From assembly GCF_014306625.1 (NCBI RefSeq), contig NZ_JACRYL010000023.1:1-64000 (forward strand): DNA of 64,000 nucleotides, read 5' to 3'. Position 1 is the stretch's first letter; the number at the start of each line of letters is the position of its first letter. This DNA is from Pedobacter fastidiosus (GTDB lineage Bacteria > Bacteroidota > Bacteroidia > Sphingobacteriales > Sphingobacteriaceae). Both the position numbers and the translations under genes were made by a program. Below the pieces are notes generated by a model. The model did no database searches. It saw only the letters and a list, made by a program, of their open reading frames with translations, and had not been told where the DNA came from. This document shows, in pieces, positions 25,959 through 33,866 of this stretch.

Positions 25959-26480
25959 ATGACTCAGATTGAATTCAATAACATGGTTAAAAGCCATTCC
26001 ACCTCATTGAAAATGCATGCATTAAACTTCACAAAAGATGTAGAAGATGCTAATGATTTGGTACAAGATACGATGCTTAAAGCCATTCGTTTTTACAATA
26101 ATTTTGAGGAAGGTACCAACTTTAAAGGTTGGTTATTTGTAATTATGAAAAACACTTTCATAAACAATTATCGCAAAACTGTTAAATCGAAAACCCTAAT
26201 TACGCAGGAGGAAGATATTTCATCCATGAATTTAATGTACAGCTCTGAAAAAAATGGATCAATCAGTAAAATGATTGTTGATGATATTCAGAAAGCATTA
26301 AATCATCTTCCAGAAGTTTACAGTATCCCATTTATAAAATATTTTGAAGGATTTAAGTATCACGAAATTGCAGATGAGCTGCAGATTCCGCTTGGCACAG
26401 TGAAAACCAGAATCCACGTGGCTAGAGAGATGCTTAAAAAATATTTAAAAACATACGCTAAATCTGATCAAGTTGGATAG
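25959..26480 (+). CDS. ECF sigma factor, paralogue of the 22232 gene
   Basis: The 173-residue sigma factor has region 2 (DANDLVQDTMLKAIRF, GWLFVIMKNTFINNY) and region 4 (LPEVYSIPFIKYFEGFKYHEIADELQIPLGTVKTRIHVARE). It shares long identical blocks with the sigma factor at 22232-22750, including DLVQDT, KNTF and the YHEIADE-IPLGTVKT stretch. No anti-sigma gene is adjacent. The 320-bp upstream region is AT-rich and shows no other gene. Confidence 0.9.
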   Translation: MTQIEFNNMVKSHSTSLKMHALNFTKDVEDANDLVQDTMLKAIRFYNNFEEGTNFKGWLFVIMKNTFINNYRKTVKSKTLITQEEDISSMNLMYSSEKNGSISKMIVDDIQKALNHLPEVYSIPFIKYFEGFKYHEIADELQIPLGTVKTRIHVAREMLKKYLKTYAKSDQVG

Positions 26481-26695
26481 GTTTTCCGTTGAGGCCTTAA
26501 ATCTCAACTATGAATTATAACCTGAACACTTCAGTATTTCAAGTCATATCATGTTTTAGTTTAAATATATGTGCCTCTATCACTGCCTTATATCATGTCT
26601 GTTTTAAAACTATTCACTTTTTTTTAAATAAAAATCTGATTTAAAATCTGTTACGTATTTAAGATATCCATTGCAAACTCTTAAATTATTTTCTC

Positions 26696-26875
26696 ATGAT
26701 TATTAAACACAGCAGCTCCATCAAAGAACTGGAATCGATCAGAGTTGGAGATAAAGTACAAGATGAATACGGAAAAACAGGTTTTGTAGAAGAAATTGAG
26801 GTTCTTAAGCACAGAGATAGCCATCAATATTATTTCAGGCTTAAGAATTCTGGAACCATTTTAATTTTAAAATAA
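26696..26875 (+). CDS. Small SH3/KOW-like protein, paralogue of the 5823 gene
   Basis: ATG at 26696 opens 59 codons ending in TAA. The protein matches the 60-residue product at 5823-6005 at about half of the aligned positions (GD at the turn, GKxGxV, QYY, GTIL). The pattern reads as a small SH3 or KOW-like beta-barrel. It lies after an ECF sigma gene and converges on a cold-shock gene at 27014, so it repeats the SH3-like / cold-shock neighbourhood found at 5.8-6.5 kb. Conservation between the two copies is the main support. The function is unknown. Confidence 0.75.
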   Translation: MIIKHSSSIKELESIRVGDKVQDEYGKTGFVEEIEVLKHRDSHQYYFRLKNSGTILILK

Positions 26876-26879
26876 AAAA

Positions 26880-26901
26880 AGGCAGGTTTTTAAGCCTGCC
26901 T
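26880..26901. terminator. Bidirectional terminator between convergent small genes
   Basis: A 7-bp stem (AGGCAGG at 26880-26886, CCTGCCT at 26895-26901) follows the small SH3-like gene by 4 bp. On the minus strand it ends in a run of seven T, serving the leftward cold-shock gene; the plus-strand U-run is weaker. Confidence 0.75.
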
Positions 26902-27013
26902 CTGTCATTTTCTATATCGATTTCAATCCTGAAATAGTAGCAATAAAATTAATTATTACATTTTCAATTATTTAGGTTTGAATAAACTGAACAAAAAATA
27001 GATTGCTGAATTT

Positions 27014-27211
27014 TTATGCGCTAAGCACAGTAACTTTAACAGCTTCTACGCCCAATTTTGTTTGTTCAACATCAAACTGAACAATATTATTTGATTCTAT
27101 AGTATCAATTACGCCGTGCGCATAAACTCTTAATTCATATCCACCATTTGATGATGTTATAAATCCAAAACCTTTCTCTTTATCGTAAAATTTTACGGTG
27201 CCTAGCTTCAT
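27014..27211 (-). CDS. Cold-shock-domain (CspA-like) protein
   Basis: The 65-residue protein is a single cold-shock domain: MKLGTVKFYDKEKGFGFITS carries RNP1 (KGFGFI), and LRVYAHGV occupies the RNP2 position with its His kept. VQFDVEQTKLGVEAVKV completes the OB fold. It is expected to bind single-stranded RNA or DNA and act as an RNA chaperone or antiterminator. The insertion SSNGGYE is slightly longer than in CspA. It converges on the SH3-like gene at 26696. Confidence 0.85.
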   Translation of the reverse strand: MKLGTVKFYDKEKGFGFITSSNGGYELRVYAHGVIDTIESNNIVQFDVEQTKLGVEAVKVTVLSA

Positions 27212-27339
27212 TTCATACTGATTTAGAATCTAAACATAAAAAAAATAGGATTGTTTTAACAAAACAATAGATGTAGCTATCCCATAAATAGATTATTCTA
27301 TATTTCCGGGTGATTAAATTTTTGATTACTTATAGATTT

Positions 27340-27630
27340 CTAATATTCATCGATTTTTTGAATCTCAGAAAAACCACCAATCAGCAATAGATCTTCTGCA
27401 TTTGGCAGCTTAGCTAATCTACGTGGAAGTATTTTTCCCTCAATATTACCAATCCTTTTTATTAAATTAAGGTTTACAAGCAATGTTATATATTCAATTG
27501 TCAATTCCTCACTTCCTCTACATAACTTTAATACTCTTTTGGTACTTATTATTTTCTCTTCTCCAAACGCTCTAAGAATATTATCTAATAAATCAGCCTT
27601 TTCACGAGTGAGACGGAATGTTATATTCAT
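27340..27630 (-). CDS. Small hypothetical protein, winged-helix-like
   Basis: This 96-residue protein is not a family I recognise. It starts MNITFRLTREKADLLDNIL, is helical through KRVLKLCRGSEELTIEYITLLVNLNLIKRI, and has a strand-rich end (GKILPRRLAKL). The helix-helix-strand pattern could be a small winged helix that binds DNA or a partner. It stands alone beside a long intergenic region, and no neighbour suggests its job. Confidence 0.5.
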   Translation of the reverse strand: MNITFRLTREKADLLDNILRAFGEEKIISTKRVLKLCRGSEELTIEYITLLVNLNLIKRIGNIEGKILPRRLAKLPNAEDLLLIGGFSEIQKIDEY

Positions 27631-28242
27631 AGCTCAAACTTTTTCTGCCCCAAAATTACGGAGATGATATAAATTTTATAGCTAAATGGAATATAATGGC
27701 TAAAATGAATACGCAATTGAAGATTATTTGGCAAAAAACTTCAAAATGTTAGTTACTAACAGATTGTTAATAATTATTGTGTAAAACCAAACTAATAAAA
27801 TCCTAAATTGTTGAATATAAAATAGAGATAAAAAAGTCCTGTGAGCGGGAGATCCGCGTTGGGCAGGCACACCATAAAAGCACGAAATCCCTGCCTTTTT
27901 GAGCCGGGATTTCTTTTTTAGGGATAATCTGTTTTTATTGATTTTAAAATTATGAAATCCATCAAGTGTGATTCAATTTCATCTTTCTTTTAATATAGCT
28001 TTATAAGCAATCAAAAATTATATAAGATGCGACGCAGATGTGTTTTTTGAAAAATTATTGGGGTAAAATGCGTATTCAAACCCCAAACTAAAAGCAATTT
28101 CCACAACTCTTTAATCCATATTAATCAATAACGCTTTTTATTTTTTATTCCAAGTTTCTCTATTTAAGTAAGTTAGCATTCTTAAAAGTTGTTTTCAGGT
28201 TTTTGGCTCGTAGTTTGCTATTAATGGCGCATAACTAGCTAA
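27631..28242. other. Intergenic region with palindrome and candidate small RNA
   Basis: This 612-bp stretch has no gene-sized frame. It contains a perfect palindrome at 27748-27760 (GTTAGT, centre T, ACTAAC), which could be an operator, and a structured element at about 27835-27919 listed separately. The rest is AT-rich and should hold the promoter of the response-regulator gene at 28243. Confidence 0.5.
27835..27919 (+). ncRNA. Candidate small structured RNA with intrinsic terminator
   Basis: The GC content rises abruptly here. A short hairpin (GCGG at 27845-27848, CCGC at 27854-27857) is followed by a strong terminator hairpin (GAAATCCC at 27884-27891, GGGATTTC at 27906-27913) and a T-run at 27914-27918. 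GGCAGG at 27862-27867 can alternatively pair with CCTGCC at 27890-27895, which would compete with the terminator stem. No gene lies upstream on this strand, and the next begins 320 bp further on, so a free small RNA is likelier than an attenuator. The 5' end is a guess. Confidence 0.45.
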
Positions 28243-28647
28243 ATGAAAACCTCTACTTTACCAAAATATAGATGCGCAATCATCGATGATGACCGCATGA
28301 CCGTTGATATTCTTAAAAACTATATTTCAAAAATTTCTAAGATCGAAACCATCCATGCTTTTACGGATCCATTACAGGCACTTAGTCAAATATCTGAAAA
28401 TGACTTAATTGATTTCCTTTTTCTTGATATTAGGATGGATATTTCGGGAATCGATGTGGCTAAAGTTCTTCGAAATAAAGTGAAATTTTTAATATTTGTA
28501 ACCAGCTATAAAGAATATGCGCTCGATGCTTTTTCAGTTGATTGCGATAAATACCTTGTTAAGCCTGTTCTTTTTCCTGATTTTTTAAATGCCATCAACG
28601 AGATTATAATTAAGGATAAAAAGCAGTCTAGAAAACCAGTTAAATAA
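28243..28647 (+). CDS. Response regulator, receiver domain only (LytTR-type receiver)
   Basis: The 134-residue protein has a receiver fold with the acidic cluster IDDDR, phospho-Asp in FLFLDIRMDISG, and Lys in DKYLVKPV. The pattern YALDAFSVDCDKYLVKP is typical of receivers that precede LytTR DNA-binding domains, but the protein stops about 20 residues later with no output domain. It must act by protein contact, or it is a shortened LytTR regulator. No kinase gene is adjacent. Confidence 0.85.
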   Translation: MKTSTLPKYRCAIIDDDRMTVDILKNYISKISKIETIHAFTDPLQALSQISENDLIDFLFLDIRMDISGIDVAKVLRNKVKFLIFVTSYKEYALDAFSVDCDKYLVKPVLFPDFLNAINEIIIKDKKQSRKPVK

Positions 28648-28790
28648 TTCTACGAGATTTATTTACCTAATATTAATAGGCAAATCTCAATATAAAAATT
28701 ATTGGCTTCAAACATTGCCATTGTATTCCTGTTATATTTCTGTTCCCGATTTTTCCAAATTAATTTCCGGGTATTTAAATACAACAAAAT

Positions 28791-30176
28791 ATGAAACATT
28801 TTGATGCCATCATTATTGGTTCAGGGCAGGCAGGCGTTCCGCTCGCTAAAAAACTCGCTCTAGCCGGAAAGAAAACAGCAATAATTGAAAAAAAACATAT
28901 CGGCGGAACTTGCATAAATGTTGGTTGTACCCCAACTAAAGCAATGGTTGCTTCTGCAAGAGCTGTTTACCAAGCTAAAAGGGCAAATGAACTGGGGATC
29001 GAAATCCATGATATAAAAGTTAACCTCAAAAAAATAAAAAGCCGAAAGGATGGAATCGTCGAATCTTTTCGATCGTCTGCGCAGAAAGGTTTAGAGTCAA
29101 CAAAAGGGCTTAAAATAATTTTCGGTGAAGCCAGATTTTCAGCACCAAAAGAATTAACTGTTTTGGCTAGCGATGGCATTGAAGAGAAATTAACGGCCGA
29201 TTGGATTTTTATAGATACAGGTGCCAAAACAACTATTCCAGATCTAGACGGACTTTTAGAAGTAGATTATTTAACATCAACAACCATTCTTGATTTGGAA
29301 GAAATACCCAAACATTTGGTGGTTGTTGGTGGTAATTATATTGGGTTAGAATTTGGACAAATGTTTCGCCGTTTCGGAAGTAAGGTTACTATTCTAGAAA
29401 AATCTAAGCGCATTATGGGACGAGAGGATGAAGACATTTCTAACGAGATTAGTGAAATTTTTAAGGGTGAAGAGATAGATATTCTTACAGAAACCCAAAT
29501 TGTAAGGATTATTAAAAAACAGAAAAATCAACTTATTTTAGATGTTAAAGCTGGCAACCAAAATAAAAAAATAGAATGTAGCCACATATTGATCGCTACG
29601 GGAAGAACGCCACAAACTGAAAAATTAGGTTTAGAAATCGCAGGAATAAAAACCGATAAAAAGGGAAATGTTTTGGTAAACGAAAAATTGGAGACCAATG
29701 TTAAAGGGGTTTTCGCTTTGGGGGATGTAAAGGGTGGCCCCGCATTTACGCACATTGCCTATAACGATTACACAATTGTTTATCGTAACTTAATCGAAAA
29801 TACGAATTACACCATTTCTGATCGGCCAGTGCCATATTGTATGTTTACCGACCCACAATTAGGACGGATTGGTTTATCGGAAAATGAAGCAAAAGAAAAA
29901 GGATTAAATTATAAAGTAGCCAAAATTCCAATGTCGCAAGTGGCAAGAGGTATCGAAACAAATGAAACTTTGGGGATGATGAAGGCTATTGTGGATGCCG
30001 ACACTAAAAAAATTCTTGGCGCATCCATTCTTGCATCAGAAGGTGGCGAAATTATGTCGGTGCTCGAAATGGCGATGGAGGGCGGGATTACGTATGATCG
30101 GATTAGATATTGTGTTTTTGCGCACCCAACTTATTCCGAATCATTGAATAATTTATTCATGAAAATCGAAGATTAG
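28791..30176 (+). CDS. Mercuric-reductase-like flavoprotein disulfide reductase
   Basis: The 461-residue protein is a class I pyridine-nucleotide disulfide oxidoreductase. The FAD site is AIIIGSGQAG (8-17), the redox-active disulfide is CINVGC at about 43-48, a second GxGxxG-like site (VVVGGNYIGLEFG) binds NAD(P)H, and the active-site His-Glu pair is in AHPTYSE near the C-terminus. It lacks the N-terminal metal-binding domain and C-terminal Cys pair of true MerA, and no mer genes are near, so mercury is an unlikely substrate. It is the first gene of an operon with an ABC transporter, egtB and egtD. I infer that it may reduce ergothioneine disulfide or a related small disulfide. RclA-like copper reduction is an alternative. 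Confidence 0.88.
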   Translation: MKHFDAIIIGSGQAGVPLAKKLALAGKKTAIIEKKHIGGTCINVGCTPTKAMVASARAVYQAKRANELGIEIHDIKVNLKKIKSRKDGIVESFRSSAQKGLESTKGLKIIFGEARFSAPKELTVLASDGIEEKLTADWIFIDTGAKTTIPDLDGLLEVDYLTSTTILDLEEIPKHLVVVGGNYIGLEFGQMFRRFGSKVTILEKSKRIMGREDEDISNEISEIFKGEEIDILTETQIVRIIKKQKNQLILDVKAGNQNKKIECSHILIATGRTPQTEKLGLEIAGIKTDKKGNVLVNEKLETNVKGVFALGDVKGGPAFTHIAYNDYTIVYRNLIENTNYTISDRPVPYCMFTDPQLGRIGLSENEAKEKGLNYKVAKIPMSQVARGIETNETLGMMKAIVDADTKKILGASILASEGGEIMSVLEMAMEGGITYDRIRYCVFAHPTYSESLNNLFMKIED

Positions 30177-30183
30177 ATCAACA

Positions 30184-31146
30184 ATGATTGAATTAAAAAG
30201 CGTTAGTAAAAGTTTTGGAAATACACAGGCGGTAGATCAAATTTCTTTTAAGGTTAACGAGAAGGAGAATTTGGTTTTGCTTGGCACCAGTGGTTGTGGC
30301 AAAACAACTACGCTTAAAATGATCAACCGATTAATAGAACCAGATGCTGGAGAAATTATCATCAACGGAAAAGATATAACCAATCAAAATCCTGAAATTC
30401 TTCGCCGTGGAATTGGTTACGTAATGCAAAATATTGGTCTTTTTCCGCATTACAATATTGCTGAAAATATAGCAGTTGTACCCAAATTATTGAAATGGGA
30501 TAAAGAGAAAACCCATCAAAGGATTGCCGAATTAATTGAAAAACTTCATTTGCCAAATAATTGTTTAAAAATGTTTCCGCACGAATTAAGTGGCGGACAA
30601 CAACAACGGGTGGGTTTGGCTAGAGCATTGGTTACAGATCCTGCTGTGCTCTTAATGGATGAACCTTTTGGGGCGCTTGATAATGTAACTCGATCGAGCA
30701 TTCAAGCAGAATTTAAAGCTTTAGAAGAATTAAAACGGAAAACAATTGTAATGGTAACGCATGATGTTCAGGAAGCTTTTGAATTGGCAGATCGCATTTG
30801 CCTAATGGATAAAGGCGAAATTATCCAAATCGGAACCCCGAAAGATTTACTTTATAATCCTACAAATGATTTTGCAAGAAAATTTCTTGATGGGCAACGT
30901 TTGGCGCTTGAATTTAAAGTGATTACGCTCCAAGATCTTTGGGGTTTTCTGCCAGCAGATCAAATTTCAAATGGGGAAAAACCTTTAGATGCATCTTCAA
31001 ATATTTGGAATGCGATGGAAAATATTAGATCAACTTCCAATGGCAGAATTCGAGTTTCCAATACAAATAAAGAACAGAAATCGGTTGATTTTCAACAGTT
31101 AACCCAGGCATTTAATCAATACAAATACAATCATCACCATGAATGA
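30184..31146 (+). CDS. ABC transporter ATPase of the OpuC / EgtV type
   Basis: The 320-residue protein has Walker A (GTSGCGKTT, about 34-42), Q-loop (MQNIGLF), signature LSGGQQQR, Walker B (VLLMDEPFGALD) and the H-loop (VTHDVQEA). The sequence is closest to the quaternary-amine family (OpuCA/OsmV). The C-terminal 80 residues occupy the place of the CBS domains but look degenerate. It starts 7 bp after the flavoprotein gene and overlaps the permease gene by 8 bp. Homologues named EgtV power ergothioneine uptake in Helicobacter and Streptococcus. Linkage to egtBD supports ergothioneine or a betaine such as hercynine as cargo, which is inference. Confidence 0.9.
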   Translation: MIELKSVSKSFGNTQAVDQISFKVNEKENLVLLGTSGCGKTTTLKMINRLIEPDAGEIIINGKDITNQNPEILRRGIGYVMQNIGLFPHYNIAENIAVVPKLLKWDKEKTHQRIAELIEKLHLPNNCLKMFPHELSGGQQQRVGLARALVTDPAVLLMDEPFGALDNVTRSSIQAEFKALEELKRKTIVMVTHDVQEAFELADRICLMDKGEIIQIGTPKDLLYNPTNDFARKFLDGQRLALEFKVITLQDLWGFLPADQISNGEKPLDASSNIWNAMENIRSTSNGRIRVSNTNKEQKSVDFQQLTQAFNQYKYNHHHE

Positions 31147-32497
31147 GCAACAGCAAACTTTATGGGGTTTTATGTCTGAGCAATCGGATAAACTGCTGAA
31201 CCAGACCTTACAGCATCTCGGTTTAACATTTATTTCTTTACTTTTTGCCATTGCAATCGGTCTTCCTTTGGGAATTTTAATTGCTCGAAAGCGAAAACTC
31301 TCAACCGGTATTTTGGGCTTAGCAGGCATATTACAAACTGTTCCCAGCATTGCATTATTGGGGTTTATGATTCCCGTTTTGGGGATTGGTGCAAAACCGG
31401 CAATTGTAGCGCTGTTAATTTATGCTTTACTGCCAATTATTAGAAATACCTACACGGGCATTATTGGGATTGATCGGCATATTATTGAATCAGCAAGAGC
31501 GCTAGGAATGAGTAAAATGCAAATCCTTTTAAAAGTAGAATTGCCTTTGGCCATGCCAGTTATTCTTGCAGGGATTCGTACTGCAACTGTAATTAATGTG
31601 GGCGTGGCTACCTTAGCATCATATATTGCTGCAGGTGGATTAGGCGAATTTATTTTCGGAGGCATCTCACTCAATAATACCAATATGATTTTGGCAGGCG
31701 CAATTCCAGCCGCTTTATTGGCCGTCATTTTGGATTTCCTTTTATCAATCATCCAAAAAATGGATTTTAAAAAATTGAGAAAAGTACTGTATGTATTTCC
31801 CGTTCTGATTATTGTTTTGAGTGGATTTTATATTTTGCCATCGGCTTACAGTTCTAGACTCACTGCAGGCTTTACACCCGAATTTATGGGCAGGCAGGAT
31901 GGCGATTTGGGTTTGAAATCTGAATATGGACTTAAAATTCATACGATTGTGATTAGTGATGCCGTAATGTACAAAGCGGCCTATTCCAAAGAACTTGATG
32001 TAATTAGTGGATATTCTACAGATGGAAGGTTGAAGGCTTTTGATCTTAAAATTCTGAAAGATGATAAGGGGATTTTTCCTCCATATTATGCTGCGCCGAT
32101 TGTTAGAGAAACATCTTTAGAGAAATTTCCTGAGTTAGAAAAAGTGCTGAATCTCTTGTCGGGGAAAATTACCGATTCCATTATGACGGATTTAAATTAT
32201 CGAACAGATTATCTTCATCAGGCGCCAGAACGGGTTGCAAAAGATTTTTTAGTTAAGAATAAGTTATATAAGGATTCGAGAAATGGCCAAAATGGTACCG
32301 TAAGAATTGGCTCGAAAATTTTTGGAGAACAATATATTCTCGCCGAAATGTATAGCATGTTGATTAAGGGAAATACGGATTATAATGTTTCGACGAAAAC
32401 CGGTTTAGGTGGAACAAAAATCTGCTTCGATGCGCTGGTAAATGATCAAATAGATTTTTATCCAGAATATACCGGAACAGGACTTTTAGTGCTTTAA
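31139..32497 (+). CDS. ABC permease fused to a circularly permuted binding domain (EgtU/OpuC type), truncated by an in-frame stop
   Basis: The translated part is 452 residues. Residues 1-210 are a permease of the OpuCB type with about five to six membrane helices and an EAA-like loop (ESARALGMSKMQILLKVELP). After another membrane helix (216-234) comes a binding domain in swapped order. Residues 243-372 (AGFTPEFMGRQDG, FPPYYAAPIVR, SGKITD) match the middle and C-terminal part of OpuCC/ProX-type proteins. Residues 387-452 (RIGSKIFGEQYILAEMY, YPEYTGTGLL) match their N-terminal part. The frame is cut by TAA at 32495-32497, and 70 more family-like codons follow at 32498-32710. Family ligands are glycine betaine, carnitine or ergothioneine; the egt neighbours favour ergothioneine. 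Confidence 0.85.
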   Translation: MNEQQQTLWGFMSEQSDKLLNQTLQHLGLTFISLLFAIAIGLPLGILIARKRKLSTGILGLAGILQTVPSIALLGFMIPVLGIGAKPAIVALLIYALLPIIRNTYTGIIGIDRHIIESARALGMSKMQILLKVELPLAMPVILAGIRTATVINVGVATLASYIAAGGLGEFIFGGISLNNTNMILAGAIPAALLAVILDFLLSIIQKMDFKKLRKVLYVFPVLIIVLSGFYILPSAYSSRLTAGFTPEFMGRQDGDLGLKSEYGLKIHTIVISDAVMYKAAYSKELDVISGYSTDGRLKAFDLKILKDDKGIFPPYYAAPIVRETSLEKFPELEKVLNLLSGKITDSIMTDLNYRTDYLHQAPERVAKDFLVKNKLYKDSRNGQNGTVRIGSKIFGEQYILAEMYSMLIKGNTDYNVSTKTGLGGTKICFDALVNDQIDFYPEYTGTGLLVL

Positions 32498-32710
32498 CAG
32501 CCTAATCCAAAGCTTTCGAAAGAGATTGCGCATGATAAGGATCGAACCTATAATTATGTTAGCAAAGAATTCGAAAACAAATTCAAAATAAAGTGGTTAA
32601 AGCCCATAGGATTTAACAATTCTTATGCGCTTATGATGAGGCAAAAACAATCAAAAGCACTAAATGTTAATACCATAACAGACTTAACAAATTATCTAGA
32701 TAAAAATTAA
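32498..32710 (+). pseudogene. In-frame tail of the permease/binding-protein gene after the premature stop
   Basis: Directly after the TAA at 32495-32497 the same frame stays open for 70 codons and ends in TAA at 32708-32710. The encoded text (NYVSKEFENKFKIKWLKPIGF, NNSYALMMR) is the part that follows the YPEYTGTG motif in this binding-protein family, so it is the missing end of the same protein. Its stop overlaps the egtB start as TAATG, the mark of translational coupling, which shows where the gene originally ended. No start codon or ribosome site allows separate translation. One base change would explain the stop, for example TTA or CAA to TAA. Confidence 0.8.
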
Positions 32711-33858
32711 TGAATCTGGCAGAACACTATACTCAGATTAGGAAATATTCCGAAAAAATTTGTGCGCCATTAGCTACCGAAGATTATGTGGTTCAGCCGA
32801 TTGCGGATGTTAGTCCGCCGAAATGGCATTTGGGTCACACCACTTGGTTTTTCGAAACATTTGTTCTAAAACCAAATGTTACAGGTTATCAAGAATTTGA
32901 TGAGAATTACAATTACGTTTTCAATAGCTATTATGAAACTGTTGGCAACCGTGTAATTAGAACGGATAGAGGAAATTTAAGTCGACCGAGCGTGGCTGAT
33001 ATTTACAAATACAGGGCTTATGTTGATGAAGCAATGGTGAAATTTTTAGCTCAGCCAATTGATGGCGAGCTAAAAGAATTGATCACCCTCGGTTTTAACC
33101 ACGAACAGCAACACCAAGAACTTTTAATTACAGATATTAAATACATTTTAGGAAACAATCCTCTTTTTCCTGCTTATGATGATCATTGGAAAGAAGATTC
33201 TTCGATAAGAAATGAAAATGATTTTGTGACTATTGAAGAAGGGGTTTATGAAATTGGTTATCAGGGCGATGACTTTCATTTTGATAACGAACTCAATCGA
33301 CATAAAGTTTACTTAAACGAATTTTCCATCAGCACAGCTTTAGTTAATAACGCCGAATATTTAGAATTTATAAATGCTGGTGGCTATCAAAATTTTAATT
33401 ATTGGCATGCCGAGGGTTGGGATTGGGTAAAAACAAACAGCATTTCTGCACCAATGTATTGGCATTTAATTGATGGTGGGTGGTTTAATTATACGTTTGC
33501 TGGTTTAAAAGTTTTAGATAAAAATCTAGCTTTAAGTCACATTAGTTATTACGAAGCTTATGCTTTTGCGAGCTGGAAAGGCATGAGATTACCAACAGAA
33601 TTTGAATGGGAAATTGCTGCAGAACACTTTAATTGGGGGCAGCGATGGGAGTGGACGGAAAGCGCATATTTACCATATCCAGGTTTTAGTAAGGCACCGG
33701 GAGCAATCGGTGAGTACAATGGAAAATTTATGGTTAATCAGAAGGTATTGCGAGGTGCATCTATCGCCACACCAGAAAATCACAGTCGCGTTACTTACCG
33801 CAATTTTTTTCACCCAAATTTAAGATGGCAGTTTACGGGCATTCGCCTGGTTAAATAA
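32710..33858 (+). CDS. egtB: Ergothioneine biosynthesis sulfoxide synthase EgtB
   Basis: The 382-residue protein has an N-terminal DinB-like helical domain and a C-terminal formylglycine-generating-enzyme (FGE) fold, the EgtB architecture. The iron-binding triad is visible as His 43 in WHLGH and His 131 / His 135 in FNHEQQHQE. The FGE part shows MRLPTEFEWEIAA, WEWTES and the ending FTGIRLVK. EgtB joins a sulfur donor to hercynine with oxygen. No egtA or egtC is linked, so cysteine may be the direct donor, as in some bacterial and fungal enzymes; that is inference. The OvoA-type C-terminal methyltransferase is absent. Its ATG overlaps the stop of the preceding transporter gene, and egtD starts 8 bp later. 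Confidence 0.92.
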   Translation: MNLAEHYTQIRKYSEKICAPLATEDYVVQPIADVSPPKWHLGHTTWFFETFVLKPNVTGYQEFDENYNYVFNSYYETVGNRVIRTDRGNLSRPSVADIYKYRAYVDEAMVKFLAQPIDGELKELITLGFNHEQQHQELLITDIKYILGNNPLFPAYDDHWKEDSSIRNENDFVTIEEGVYEIGYQGDDFHFDNELNRHKVYLNEFSISTALVNNAEYLEFINAGGYQNFNYWHAEGWDWVKTNSISAPMYWHLIDGGWFNYTFAGLKVLDKNLALSHISYYEAYAFASWKGMRLPTEFEWEIAAEHFNWGQRWEWTESAYLPYPGFSKAPGAIGEYNGKFMVNQKVLRGASIATPENHSRVTYRNFFHPNLRWQFTGIRLVK

Positions 33859-33866
33859 TCAAATTT

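Noticed and set aside
28791-30176. Mercury resistance operon led by MerA
   Set aside because: No merR, merT, merP or merB nearby, and the protein lacks the metal-binding N-terminal domain and C-terminal Cys pair of MerA.
32498-32709. Separate small gene after the transporter stop
   Set aside because: It has no suitable start codon near its 5' end and its sequence is the missing end of the upstream binding domain.
31139-32710. Programmed read-through or recoding of the TAA
   Set aside because: TAA is not used for selenocysteine or pyrrolysine, and no stimulatory structure is evident after it, so mutation or sequencing error is simpler.
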